From assembly GCA_015039365.1 (NCBI GenBank), contig WION01000049.1, positions 1-64,000 of the forward strand: 64,000 nt of DNA, read 5' to 3'. This DNA is from Amanita rubescens (Eukaryota; Basidiomycota; Agaricomycetes; Agaricales; Amanitaceae). The notes below the pieces were generated by a model that did not search any database, was not told the origin of the DNA, and saw only the letters and a list, made by a program, of their open reading frames with translations. Shown piece by piece: positions 24,630-36,549 of the stretch (the first letter of the stretch is position 1; each line of letters begins with the position of its first letter). The translations under genes were made by a program, and so were the position numbers.

Positions 24630-25269
24630 GCTTACTGTGTTTTTCACATCACTTGACGGTAGCCGTTTTCGAAAAAAAAAATCTCGGAAAAACAAAACTC
24701 GCCGAATTCTCAACGGAATTCAATAAAAATTAGCGGGATCGACTTGCAAAACATCCCAGTTTATTTCTACAGCAGGCCGAGCGTAAAAAACACAGTATTG
24801 AAATATCATATATTGACATATCTATGAGTGACACTCTAAATGATGCTGCTCGGTGCTCGGTCTGAACCTTTTATCAATGTCTTCCTCTTGTACTGGAAAA
24901 TGAGTACAGCAGGGCCTGCAGAAGGGGGTCAGTCAACTGTATACTACATAGAGGAAGGATTCCGAAGGAATGCCAACATCTGTAGTGGTTAGGTCTATTT
25001 CCCTTGTTTTCTAACACACCCGAGTTGCATACTGAGGTTGTTGGACACTACTGTTACAGCTGCACAGCCCAACTCTTCCTTCCCTTGAATCCCGAATTTT
25101 AAAATTGTTTATTTCATGCTCGGTCTACTCTACAAATAAACTAGCACATTTTGCGAGTTGATCCCGCTAATTTTTATTGAATTCCGTTGAGAATTCGGCG
25201 AGTTTTGTTTTCCGAGATTTTTTTTTTCGAAAACGGCTACCGTCAAGTGATGTGAAAAACACGGTAAGC
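24630..25269. mobile_element. 640-bp non-autonomous element with long terminal inverted repeats (MITE-like)
   Basis: The left end (24630 to about 24790) and right end (about 25110-25269) are reverse complements over about 110 bp with few mismatches, and recognisably for about 160 bp. They include the poly-A/T stretch next to cgaaaacggc and ttattgaattccgttgagaa. The outermost bases read gcttac-t/c-gtgttttt. The roughly 320-bp interior has no coding content. No target-site duplication was identified with confidence, so the superfamily is open. It could also be a simple inverted duplication, but the sharp ends and long arms favour a folding DNA transposon. Confidence 0.65.
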
Positions 25270-25580
25270 CCATTCGTAAATGGGCGCTGTGCCTCGGAAG
25301 GCTGCGTTTCTGCTGAAAGCGCTCCAAGAATAGAAGCGTTGTATGTGACAGTAACAGAGCGTAACAAGACGTTCGGATTTCCAACGCTCGGATCATCATC
25401 GAAGAAACCGATTGGATACCTAATGCAAGCAGTAGTCTCTTTCTTCTCAAGTGATGACGCGATAATAACCGGAATATAACTTTCAGTTTCATGAACTGTA
25501 CATCTGGGGTCCTTGTCAAGTTTCAAGTTCAACCTTCGGGCTCCATCGCGCATTCCATCAGCAAAGTCTCTGATAACCAT
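25270..25580 (-). CDS. Small hypothetical protein running into the inverted-repeat element
   Basis: From MVIRDFADGMRDGARRLNLK a frame of about 100 non-repetitive residues runs to PSEAQRPFTNG and then enters the element at 25269, where the rest of the frame is element sequence. No family is recognised. It could be a gene whose 3-prime part was cut by insertion of the element, or a chance frame. Confidence 0.25.
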
Positions 25581-25769
25581 CGCTCACCTGATGCTTGTGA
25601 CAGCGCTGGCGATATGACGTTAGTTATATGACTCGAGTCGCGCGAGCGTTCCGGCTAGGAACGGCAATGACAAGAAAGCTCTTACACAGGCAAGATCAAA
25701 GTTCTCCGGCGCGCTACTATATAATGATGGGAGTACTTATAGGTCGATGGAGATCACCCAGCCTCCAAC

Positions 25770-27462
25770 ATGGCATTGAGCAAGCCTTCCCTTGATTCTC
25801 TGTTTCCTAGCCCTTCTTCGCCGCCGAGTCTTTCTGCCCCTGCTCGTTGGTCGGGAATTACGCCCCAGACTGTAGAAGTGCTCCAGAAACTGCTCAAAGA
25901 CAATCATGAACGATGGCATATCTTCTTTAATGATCAGGGATTCCACAAGTACGTATACCTTTTTATCTTTAAATTTGGCTAACAATTCTTCATTTTCTAG
26001 TCATTCTGCCCATCGCATTTTGGCTGTGTGGGCCTTGGGAGCCGACGGCGCTATTATTCAGGCAGGTTACGACACGGACAGTTCTTATCTAAAGGAAATG
26101 TATCCCTCTCCAAACCCTATAACCATCGAAAATTTCAAAGACCATCTCGGGGACCACAAGTAAGTAAACGGACGTTTACATTTCTTGATTCAAGGTTCAT
26201 TTTCCCTTCCCTAGATATTGGAGTGCTTATTTAGAATTCTTCTCGCGTGAGACCCTTCGGCTCGGCCTTCCTGGTGTTTTGGAAAAGTACATCTTTTCTC
26301 GCGAATTCAACTTTGGTGGCAATGGAGAACCGCTTCGTATGCTGGATCGCTTCGTATCTGACCTACTGCACGCCTTCATCCATACGGGATACGGATATGA
26401 ATTTGGTTTACCTGGGATTGTTGCGGAAGGTATGTTTACATGGAGTCCCGTTCGTGCATTAGGCTAAGAATGACACCTAGGCATCGCCCAAACGGCTCTT
26501 CATGGATCCGACTTCCAAAATGTGGTCACCGCTGAGCAATTTGACAAGTACGCGGCAGAAGCTACTGCGACGACCAAACCCAAGCCGACGCATGCGCTGA
26601 CTATAGTCGCGCGCCTTATCAAGGATAAGCGCGTTGACGATGCCAAATATTTAAGCCCAGAGAGCGACTTGAGGGAAGTATACAAGAAATATGGAGATGT
26701 TATTCGTGAATACGTTGGAAAATGGGATACTGCTACGGCGGACCCGCAAGAAGTGTCACGCAAGTTTGAAGAGCTCGTGTGGATGAACGTGGCTATCTAT
26801 GGCACCTGCGGTTTCAAGAAAGGCGGGGAATTCAATAACGACTTTTTCTTGTGAGTGACGAATTAATGTTACGTACAACTCTCGAGTCTTACTAATATTT
26901 GCAACGATATAGCGTGCATCTTGTTACATCAGTTTTGTTCCTTCCCTCTGTGCTTGCGTTCCTCAAGCCATCTTCGCAAGCGCTCCTCCTTCGTTATTAT
27001 TTCACTGCCAGTCTTGCTGCGTTCATTTTACGTGGCCGACCGAATCTCAATATCAAGTCCTTCTATGAATCTCAGGAACTCGTGTACCCACTTCCAGGAG
27101 GTGCATTACCAACGCCTCACGAGAAAGCTCTCCCTCTTCCCGGTGCGGATCCGAATAGGATTAAGGCTATTACGCCCAATCCATGGCTTCCCATAATCGA
27201 AACGGGCCTTGCGCACCCAAATGAGCATCTCATCAAGCTTCAGCGGGCGCTGGCTCACTTCAGTGCATTGTTCGGCGCTAGAAGGCCAGGCGCGTGTGAA
27301 GGTGGCTTGGAAGGAGCTGCAGAAGAGATGGAGGGTGCAGAATTGCTTGATGGGACTTTGTTTATCAGGGTGGCTGGGTTGGCGACGAAGAAGATGGGTA
27401 GGGTCAGGGAAGGAGAGGCTAACGGCGATTGGGATTTCACAGGCTTCTATGCAACCAAGTAG
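25770..27462 (+). CDS. Questin oxidase-like protein (AflY/GedK family, DUF4243)
   Basis: Five exons (25770-25948, 26001-26159, 26215-26429, 26481-26850, 26913-27462) join to 490 residues. The family layout is present: HSAHRILAVWALGADGAIIQ, AGYDTDSSYLKEMYP, YWSAYLEFFSRETLRLGLPG, then the histidine-rich FVSDLLHAFIHTGYGYEFGL, and VHLVTSVLFLPSVLAFL further on. The C-terminal GLATKKMGRVREGEANGDWD, FTGFYATK is typical. AflY and questin oxidase take part in Baeyer-Villiger-type ring opening in fungal polyketide pathways, but many basidiomycete homologues sit outside gene clusters, and no polyketide genes are nearby here. Intact; the substrate is unknown. Confidence 0.83.
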
Positions 27463-28009
27463 AGTTATCGACTAACGTTTGTGTATATTTAGTAAAGGGA
27501 ATTGCTGTGTTTCGTCGATCTTGCAAAGCGCACAGTCGTCGTCGTCGTACGTCTGCACAGCGTCTGCGATCATGTGCACCTATGTTATCGTCATGAAGAT
27601 TATGTACAAGAACAATTGACAAAAAAACTTGACAACTGATGTCCCCTTACGCATCAAAGTCAATGCTGTTGTGATCAGGTTCACGTGTGCCTGAGATATC
27701 ATAGAGGATTTGGATTGCAAGTAAGAAAATAAGGGTTTCACCCATAGTTGACTAGGCTTTTCCGTCACTGACACTGGTTGCGGTACCGGTGTCGGACTTT
27801 CTAGACTAGATCGCTGAAGCGGTGAAGCCTAACGCTGACAGCTCCTGTCAGCCAGTTTTTCCTCTCTGTCCCTATCTACAACAATCTCTTTCGTCATACG
27901 GTCATCCTGTTGTCTACCTCGGAGCGCTCAAGAGCCTACGGGATCTTTAACCAAAAAAGGATCCGCCCCGCAGCGATCGACCGGCTGTTGAAATTTCGCG
28001 ATTCAATCG
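27463..28009. other. Intergenic promoter region upstream of CNOT11
   Basis: No coding signal. Pyrimidine-rich stretches near 27840-27900 may belong to the 5-prime leader of the downstream gene. Confidence 0.35.
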
Positions 28010-30114
28010 ATGCAGTCGTTTCTGGCTGCTTACCTACCGACTGTGGCTCCTCCGACCATAATGTCGACGTCGATGTCTGCAGCTCATCGCTCAGGCCATC
28101 ATATGTCTTCTGGTCACAGTACTCAGTTGGGCGGGGTGCAAGCTACAACGACGACGACGACAACGACTAGTACAGGAACAGGCACGACGACAACGACAGG
28201 GACGATGAACACGGGAATGACGACGCTGATGGCGGGAAAATTGGCAAACTCAAAGACTCCTGTGGGTATGCATGGCACTGGGAATGGAAATCCGACGGCG
28301 GCTCAGGCTACTACTACTCTCTCTCCATTATCGGCTGGCCGGGCATCAAGACCTGGTTCGAGTTTGGGTTTAGGTTCTGGGTTTGGTGCGGACTTTACGG
28401 GGACGAGCAAGTCTGGTGCGGATATGAACTTGAAGTTGGGGATCACTCAGGCTGTCGCTGCAACGGCTGGTACTCACTGGGCTATGGGCGCGGCGACGCC
28501 AGGACCAGGACAGGGAACGGGGAAACCGACCCCAGTCGCTACGCCACACCCTGTGGACCCTGTCAAAGCCTCCGTTGCCCATCTCCTGACAAAAGCTTAT
28601 TCCCTCCCCTGTTCGACCGCTGCACAGGCTTTTACGCACCTCGTGCAGCCCATGGCGCGTTTTCAGCTTGCACTGGATGCATTGTTGCCCCTGTTGGATG
28701 CAGGCGCTGTGGAGGACGGGAAGAAGCGAGGTCAGCCAGAAGGAATGGTAATGGAGGGCGCTCAAGTTCAGTTGGCCGAGGTGAGTGGATATATGCGTTT
28801 TTTATGTTGCGTGATATCGACGCGTTTGCTTGATTGGCAGCTCCCGCAACGGATATTGGTGGCGTATATCTTGTATTCGATGTATGCCCCTTATCCTATT
28901 ACGGTTAACCCGTTCAAGAGTGTTTTGTTGGTCGCGTTTATGAGGGAGCGGAATAGTGCTATACGTGCTGCTAATGAAGGTAGTGTTTCTAATAGTGAGC
29001 AACTGGTATGGGTGTTATGGAAAATTCTAAGGGGAGATGGTAATGATGTGCGTATAACGGATTCTTTGTCGTGCCTTGCTCTAATTGTGCATTTGGTAGA
29101 TTGGTCCTTATACTCCAAGCACGTTGGCGAAATCACCCTTGCCAGCCAAGCTGAGAGCTAGTAATTTAATTCTTGAAGACGCTTTGTACAATGCAATGGT
29201 TGATATGTACGCCTGGTATTTTCATCGTTCGACTGATGCTGATTATGGCACGCAGAGATGATAACACATATTCTTATTTCCAATCGCACAACCACCAAAG
29301 GGCGCGGTCGGCCTCCTCCGACTCTAATCACGAAAAGAACGAGCAAAGGATGAATACAATTTCACGAACTGTAAGGATGGTCGAAGAGGATAAACATAAT
29401 GAAAAAGTGATACATGGGATGAAACTGTTGTTGGCTGCGCGTGACCGGGTGTTGACGTTGTCTGAACAACGCGTATGTGCCTCTTTTCTTCGGGCTTCGC
29501 TTGGCTGATCTCTTTTAGTTATTGATCCCTATCATTCCTGACCTTGCTGCTTCCCAGATGGTCGCATCTCTGGATTTAGCTCCCTTGGCTGCTCTCAACC
29601 CGCAGATCACGCATCTCCTTATCGTATCCATCTTCAATAATACAGCCAAAACTGTCGATGTTGAACTCTTGTATCCATACATTGACACGCTCTCTTGCCT
29701 GCCTCCCACTCGCCCCTCGTTTGATCTCATGGGAAGGTTGATACAGGATTCGTCGCCCATCTCGTTGACGGGATACTCTACCGTGGCGGATCTTATCCGG
29801 ATGGAGGTGCTGGGTAGGTTTATACACGAATGTATAACGTGGCTCGAGAGAGCGGAAGTAGAAGAGCGAGAAGGACTCGTTAGTGATGATCGATTTGCGC
29901 AGTGCGTGCAGAATGTAAGCATGTCCGTTGATTCTTTGATTCCAAGCTGATTCGCTTGTAGCTATGTCGCTTCTTCAACTCTTTAGTTAAATTATCCATC
30001 GTTGATCCGACTTCAGACGTCGATTGTGCCGAGATGGCATACTTTAGCTTGCGCCACGCGCGATTCGAGGAGGCCAATGCGCTGTACCGGACACTCGCCG
30101 CTGGGAGGCTATGA
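28010..30114 (+). CDS. CNOT11: CCR4-NOT complex subunit 11 homologue
   Basis: Six or seven exons. A Ser/Thr/Gly-rich N-terminus is followed by LTKAYSLPCSTAAQAFTHLV, then LPQRILVAYILYSMYAPYPI and NPFKSVLLVAFMRER, then SEQLVWVLWKILRGDGNDIG with PYTPSTLA. These are the conserved block of the CNOT11/C2orf29 family. The C-terminus (PLAALNPQITHLLIVSIFNN, RMEVLGRFIHECITWLE, then LCRFFNSLVKLSIV) matches the helical end that binds the NOT1 scaffold. The complex deadenylates mRNA in the cytoplasm. Introns inferred: 28781-28840, 29048-29099, 29207-29255, 29473-29518, 29915-29961. The first is 60 nt, stop-free and in frame, so its retention would insert 20 residues. The precise start among several Met codons near 28010-28060 is uncertain. 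Confidence 0.83.
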
Positions 30115-30181
30115 TTGAGTATGCCAATTTCTTGTATGCATCCATGGGCCGTTGTTACTTATTATGTGTTACGAGTATGAA

Positions 30182-30214
30182 GTGTGTGTGTGTGTGTGTA
30201 TATTATATATTATA
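30182..30214. repeat. GT/AT microsatellite
   Basis: A run of GT dinucleotides passing into AT, between CNOT11 and the first RBR gene. Confidence 0.85.
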
Positions 30215-30348
30215 GTAGTTCATAGAATGCATAGCATCCGTTTCGGGTAAAGCCATCATCCGAACATCTGTCTCTAAATTGGTCAATGGCCTCATGACAG
30301 TCAGCGCCTCATGCGGTCTTTCTCCCTCCTTCAACCTCAATCCTATCC

Positions 30349-32245
30349 ATGACAGACATTGACATCCAGACTGCTCAGTTGATCATCCAACTTGCCCGAG
30401 ATGATCTCTATGGTCCCGATGGCTCTCCCAACGATGAATCACTATCCGATTTGGAGTTTGCTTTGGCAGCGCAGGAGCAGGAGTTTATGCAGTATTGGAT
30501 GAATTATGGAGATGCCCAAGTGACGCCTGGCAATCGTACAGGCGTGGGCCTCACTGGCAGCGGAATGGGAAACAACGTGGGGAGTCTGGGGGTCACAACG
30601 ACGTCAGTCCAGGCAACGCCTGTGTCACCTGTCCCTCAACCGGTGCCTAGCACAAGCTCGGCTAGACCTGGACCTAGTTTTCAATCACCGGCAAACTCAT
30701 CATCATCGAATGCTCCATTTTCCTTCTCTACTACTGGTCCATTCGGTCAGGCCAACCTTCTCTTAGACGAAGATGAATATGAAGAAGAATCATATCCAGC
30801 ACCGGGCCCTTCAACTTCCACTCTCTCGAATCTACGCCTACTAGCACCTCTTGCACCTGCACAGGGAGCCACGTGGGAACGGACACATTCCACTTCCTCG
30901 TCTGCGAGCTCTGGATCGCCCGTGGACGAACTACCCATTTTAGAATGGACAGTTGATGAGGCGCCAGCCTTTGGCTCAGAAACCATCGTCAGAGAACCAC
31001 TTTTCGAAGGGGAAGATTATCCTCCTGATTCACCCGCCGCCGAGTGGCATCCAAATCTGGACGACGACGAAGAACCCGTTCCTGAATGGCCTACTATCAT
31101 GACACCTCCCGTTGAATCGCCGACGACTGCGGAGGAGCCACCGTTAGTGGATTATGTGGATTATGTACAGTATACTCTTCAGGAACCTATTTCGCCGATC
31201 AGTAGTACCGGTAATTCCTCAGATTCCGAGAGTGAAGAGGAACCTAGGAATAGTCTCATTCCATTGTTCGGTAGAGAAAACTCTGAGGATGATGCCGGAC
31301 GAACGTCTCGGGTGGAAATCATTTCCAGGATACTTGAAGAGTAGTGAGTGACTTTCCTAACGAGTCTTCCCGTATTTATCTGACACCCGTCTAGTTTTAG
31401 GTCAGGCTCATTCGTCGAAGCTGTCACACCTGTTGAACCAAGGTAAGTCGACCCTTCATTTGAATCCCAAACCAAGACATATGAAAAACACACGCGACTT
31501 GATGTTGTTTCTACCACTCCCTTCATCTTTCTCGACTATGGTATTCTTGTTATGCTCACATCTGTATAAACGCAGCGTCGAATGCAACTTTTGCAAAGAA
31601 CAATCCCCAATGTCTTCGGCCCTCAGCACGTCATGCAGTCATTACGTCTGCCGCAGCTGCGTGACGCGTAACGTCGAACTCTGTCTACGGGACGAAACGG
31701 CGTATCCTCCGAAATGCTGCGACAACAGATTGCCATCCCGCGATTTGATCAATTTGCTCAAGGACAATAGTCTGATAGCGAAGTACGAATCCAAGTTTAC
31801 CGAGTACAGCACGCCGATCCGTGATCGGATTTACTGCTGCAAGTGTGCCGAGTTTCTGGGGTCGAAAGCGACAAGTACCTCGGGCGCCTCATCCTCATCC
31901 TCATTCTCATCGACGCTCGTCTCCTCTGCCGTACTGGCAAGTCCACTGGTGCACCAAGGGATGTACTGTTATCGATGTCTCCTTTACACATGCGCAGCTT
32001 GCAAGCAGGCTTCCCATCCTTATCGATCTTGCCAAGATACTCCGTCCGACATCGCTTTCAAACAGCTTACTACCGAAAAGGGATGGCAAAAGTGTCCGAA
32101 CTGCGATGCTGTGGTGGAACTCCACGTGGGGTGTTATCATATGAAATGTAGATGTGCAACGGAGTTTTGCTATCTGTGCGCGACTAGGTGGAAGGGTTGT
32201 TCGTGCCCAAACGCTGATGAGGATAGGTTGCTTTTGGCACAATGA
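30349..32245 (+). CDS. RBR (RING-IBR-Rcat) E3 ubiquitin ligase 1
   Basis: Three exons (30349-31343, 31395-31442, 31576-32245) join to 570 residues. The first ~330 residues are low-complexity, acidic and Ser/Pro-rich; they start MTDIDIQTAQLIIQLARDDL, a segment related to the third RBR gene. From about residue 348: RING1 (VECNFC, then CSHYVCRSC), IBR (IYCCKCAEFLG, YCYRCLLYTCAACKQASHP) and the catalytic Rcat domain CPNCDAVVELHVGCYHMKCR followed by FCYLC. The Cys in VGCYHM is at the position of the catalytic thioester cysteine of the HHARI/parkin class. Role: ubiquitin transfer; the target is unknown. First of three tandem paralogs. Confidence 0.86.
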
Positions 32246-32752
32246 TGTCGTAAGGCACTTCGTTTCTTCGTATTATTCGTTCTTTGTATCGGTGGAATTT
32301 GTTAGATCATCACTAACTTCTGTATCATCACTTGCAACCTGTCTATATACTGTAATACTCACATTTGGAAGATCACAAAAGGGGTACAATCACTTACGGG
32401 ACTAACTTCATAACAGGCTGGGTAAAAGCGGTCCTCGTGTCATCATATGCTTAAAACGGATATGCATCAGATACAGCTCATGTTGTGCTTCCCCGCAGCC
32501 TATCGCAGCTGAATCACAGCGTGGATCTACTACAAATACCTCTTAAACGTGTCCAACACACTTTAGCAGCGGGGGGGAGAAACTCATACCCACCCGCTCC
32601 CAACGTGTCTATCGCTAGAGACAGCCATTTCAAATCCAACTCAAACCCTCCAAGGCCAAGACCACACCACACCATCCACGTCTCTTTCCCCGATTACTGC
32701 ATTGCAAATTCGCTCCAAAACCCTCGATTATCGCGTGATCGCATATAGGGCC
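32246..32752. other. Spacer between RBR genes 1 and 2
   Basis: No gene seen. Contains the promoter/leader of the second RBR gene; a short poly-G run lies near 32570. Confidence 0.35.
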
Positions 32753-34264
32753 ATGCTTCGAAGGCTACCGGCTTTTTCATCTCAAGCTATTCCCGTGCCT
32801 AGACCTCTCTTGGGGCCAATGGTGCCTGAAACAAACGACGGTGGTGCGGGATTTAACTTTGACAATGGAAATCCTTCCAGGGACACTTCTCCTATCACTC
32901 GCGCTAAACACGGGGCTGGTACCACTAATCCTAGCAAGCAAGTCGTCGTCCCTCTGTCTCCTCTAGATTTGTCCCTTTCTCTATCCCCACCACCATATAC
33001 GGACTTTGCCAGTCCAAATCCTTTCTCAGGGGTAGTAGTCCCTCCTCCTTTGTCTTGGAACAGGAACGAGGCAGACGTAGAGTTCGACCTCAACCTCAGT
33101 CCGCTTCCCACCACTCCAAACGCGGGAGGTAAAGGAAAAGGACGCGCCGACTCGGACGACACCTTGGACGACTTTGGCTTGTTGGGGTCCTTTTCAGCAG
33201 TACCAGGCAAGAGCGCGGCGTACGTGCCGGATATATTAGACGCGTTGGACGAGAAAGATTTTGAATACGCTATTCAATTACAGATTGAAGAACTTCAAAG
33301 GGTCACAGCTGAGTTTGAGGACGAGAAGATGGCTAGAAAATTAGGAGGTGGTGGTGAAACTGTACAGGATCCTTCACCGTCGACGCCGAGGTATAATCTT
33401 CGTCCGAGGCCGTCGAGGTCAGGGACCGCGGCTGGGAATGCGAGTAGTTCTACAAAGAGAAAAACGTGAGCGTCTCTCTCCTGACATACTTATGAATGTT
33501 ATGACTTACCACCACCATCACCCAGAGGTGTTTCAGTCAATCTCACGCGCGAATGCACGAGCTGCTTTGAATCTCTCCAACTCTTCCAAGGCATTCAATC
33601 TTCTTGCGAACATTATTATTGTTTGACTTGCGTCCGAAACATGGTCAATGCAAGCCTTTCGGATAACAGCTTCGCCCTCTTCCCGCCGAAATGCTGTAAC
33701 AAGCCTTTGATGGCTGTATATGCGCAAGGCACTGCGACGGGAGTGAAGACGGACGACAACAACAAGGATTTCATGCAGATCGAGCTGTTAGGCCTCGTAT
33801 TGGACGATGCCGCGTTGAAAGGAAAGTTGGAAAGGAAGTGGAAAGAATGGAGCACAAAGGACGAGGATAGGGTGTATTGTTGCAATGCCAATTGCGCGCT
33901 CTTTGTCGCGTCAGCCGCGGATTTCGAGGCTGTGGATCCGAGCGCCCCAGAGGCGTCGACGAGTACGGCCGGGAAGAAGAGTCCACAGAATTCTCTTCTC
34001 CGTTTGTTCAATGGCAACGGGAAAAAAGCCAATAAGCCGGAGCCGGGTATCGCTAAATGTTCTGCGTGCCAAACTCCTACGTGTGTGTCGTGCAGACAGC
34101 CGGGTCATGCTGGTAAATCGTGTACGGATAGCGGGGACAATTTGTTCTGGGATACGGTTAAGGTGCGTGGATGGAAGAAATGTCCAGGGTGTACGGCTGT
34201 AATTGAGAAGAATGGTGGGTGTAGTCATATTGTATGTCGGTGCGGGAGGTCGTTTAATTATTAA
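32753..34264 (+). CDS. RBR E3 ubiquitin ligase 2, with a short Rcat end
   Basis: Two exons (32753-33465, 33526-34264) give 483 residues from MLRRLPAF; an in-frame ATG 17 codons upstream (32702) is possible. The N-terminus is Pro/Ser-rich, with a helix DEKDFEYAIQLQIEELQRVT. RING1 (RECTSC, CEHYYCLTC), IBR (VYCCNANC, CSACQTPTCVSCRQPGHAG) and Rcat (CPGCTAVIEKNGGCSHIVCR, CGRSFNY) are all recognisable, including the NGGC catalytic position. The protein stops right after FNY. The final Cys pair that closes the second zinc site in RBR 1 and 3 (FCYLC/FCYVC) is therefore missing. Either a variant ligase or a C-terminally truncated one. Confidence 0.8.
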
Positions 34265-34437
34265 TTCTTTTTGTTGTATCATCGTTATGTATAGTCTCGT
34301 GCCTTACAGAATGGTCCGAGAGAGGTTGATTTTGCGACGTGGCGTTCAAGAGCGACTCGCTCGGCTCACTTCGGCACGCTAGCGAAAGTCGAACGCATTT
34401 CAAACTCCGACGCATATCCCTATCTTTTCGATGCAAG

Positions 34438-35902
34438 ATGAGCCAAAGACCGTTTCTGTCCTCGGTATCATCGTTCTCAGCAAGTACAAGCACCTCTCAA
34501 TCGGCTTCTCTCCTCTCCTCAGGCCGCTCATCGTACTTACACGTGGATAATCAAAATTCAGACCAATCGGACATATCAACTCAACTCTTGATCGCCCACC
34601 TCACACTGTCCGACTTGACTGCCCACATTGCGTCTCTTAGACTGGGTGGTGCTCGCAATTACACTCGAGACGACCTTCTTGCTTTGATCCAGCAGGAATC
34701 GGAGCTCCGCGCCTGGATGATGTATCTACAGGATTCAGTCCTGGCGCGGAGCGTCGATACGGCGATCGAGGCGGACAGGCAAGTGTTGCGGGCTCTGGAA
34801 GTGGTCGAGGCCAGCGCACGCGAAGACAGGAGGGCTGCGGAAATGCTAGAGAATGAAGGGCGGTTACCGCTCGCTACAGATGCTCAGAAAGCAGTTGGGA
34901 GAAGAGGTTTTGTCATTCCCGAGAGGTAAGAGCGACTATCTGCTTTTGGGCTGATGTAAGTCTGAAACAAGTAGCACCGGAACGGTCTCCGGTTCTTCAA
35001 CTTCTTCTGTCAGGACTGGTTTTAGACCAGCGGTAGCTGTCAACCGCGTCGAATGCATAGGTTGCACAGAAAAGGTCCCTCAAAACAAATGCTTGACCGC
35101 ACCCTGTACCCACATCTATTGTCATGGCTGTATCATCTCGCTCGTTGAAGCCTGTATCAGAGATGAAACACTCTATCCGGTCAAATGCTGCAGGCAACCG
35201 TTCCCTTTTGCATCTCTCGCTGGGCTCCTCAACGTCAGATTACGCCAAGAATTCGAAACAAAATGTCGTGAGTATAGAGTTCCACCGGAGCGAAGAGCCT
35301 ACTGCTCCAATCCAAGATGTTCGGCTTTCCTTGGCGCATCTACTCCCGATCAAGAAGAAGACCTCATCTGTGGTACATGCCGAACGCAAACCTGCACGTT
35401 GTGCAAAGAACGCTCGCACCCAAACTACCGCTGCAAGAAATCTTTGACTCAATCGGACATTGCCCTGCAAACTCTCGCACAGGAACAGAATTGGCAAACC
35501 TGTCCCGGGTGCCGCGCCATCGTCTCACTCAACTATGGTTGTTATCACATTACCTGCCGTTGCAAGGCAGAATTTTGCTACGTCTGTGCAGCGCCTTGGA
35601 AGAACTGTACATGCCCGAATTGGGATGAGGGACGATTGGTGACTGATGCAGCGAGGCGCGTGGAGAATGAGATGGGACAAGGAGCGAGGCAGGTTGAGCC
35701 ACGCGTATTCGAAACTCATGTCAGAGCTCGGGTGGAGGAGTTACGGGTTGGGCGCAGGGAGGAGTGTACGATGCATGTGTGGCGCAATAGGAATGGAGAG
35801 GGGCAATGCGAGGAATGCAATGATTGGTTGCCGATTTTCCTCAAGATTTGCCGAAACTGCTCGATGTTGGTGTGTAGGCGTTGTGCACTTAATCGGTTGT
35901 AA
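34438..35902 (+). CDS. RBR E3 ubiquitin ligase 3, parent of the scattered RBR fragments
   Basis: Two exons (34438-34925, 34975-35902) give 471 residues from MSQRPFLSS. A helical N-terminus (STQLLIAHLTLSDLTAHIAS) precedes RING1 (VECIGC, CTHIYCHGC), IBR (AYCSNPRCSAFLG, CGTCRTQTCTLCKERSHP) and Rcat (CPGCRAIVSLNYGCYHITCR, then FCYVC). A further Cys-rich tail (CTMHVW, CEECNDWLPIFLKICRNCS, CRRCALNRL) looks like an extra zinc module. Catalytic Cys at YGCYH. This last module and the DNA after it recur as decayed fragments at 38600, 42255, 44600 and 46990, each next to a membrane-family copy. Confidence 0.86.
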
Positions 35903-35984
35903 AGAATTATGTCGTCGTTTGGCCATTATGCTTGTCTGTTGTGATTGTGATATGACTTTGTGGGAGACTTCGCATCGAGGTCGA

Positions 35985-36490
35985 TCATGCTCAGGATGCG
36001 TCACACCGCGCAGCAACACAGGCCCTCCCAGCATGCCACCAGGTGACTCCCTGCCCTTCCGCATCAACACGCCATTGCGCAGGCTTCTTGGCAGCCAACG
36101 ACCCGAAGCAAGGTGAGCCACCACCACCACTCCCTCCCTGTCCTACACCGACTAACGGAGGCCCCCGCAGGCACACTGCACCCGTGGACCACCGCGAGGG
36201 CAACACAGCCCCAGGTCACCGTCTGCCACCCGAGGTCCCTACCGTCAGCACCCCCCAATCCCGGTCAGCACCCCCCGGTTGCAGACGGCGGACGTGAACC
36301 ACTCAGGAAGGGAGGGAAATACGGTACAAGACGAACACGCGCGCCCAACAGCCCCACCCTCAGAGCTCAGAGCTCAGCGCTCAGCTGCCCCCCACATGCA
36401 GGCCTAACCCCAAGCCCAATCTCTGCCGCCGTCGTACCCTGAGCCGCGGGTACATACCCGCCACCCGTGAGCTCAAGGGATACTGGTGGG
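35985..36490. mobile_element. GC-rich insertion block of about 500 bp
   Basis: Strongly C-rich DNA, with repeats such as cagagctcagagctcagcgctcag and, near its end, gcgggtacatacccgccacccg. The flanks on both sides match the spacer found uninterrupted after RBR fragments in the other array units (for example 47160-47330), so the block appears to have been inserted after the array unit formed. A similar acccgccacccg word occurs at 53840. No coding content recognised; element class unknown. Confidence 0.45.
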
Positions 36491-36549
36491 CGAGCATGGA
36501 TCACGAAAGAGAAGGGATGCTGCGGCTGTCACACAAATACCATTATAAC

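Noticed and set aside
29173..29508. Separate small gene starting MKTLCTMQW
   Set aside because: Its useful part (DDNTYSYFQSHNHQ onward) is an internal exon of CNOT11; the apparent start lies in the preceding exon read out of frame and in an intron.
36043..36442. Pro/His/Arg-rich frames on both strands
   Set aside because: All frames are open because the inserted block is very GC-rich; no codon or domain signal.
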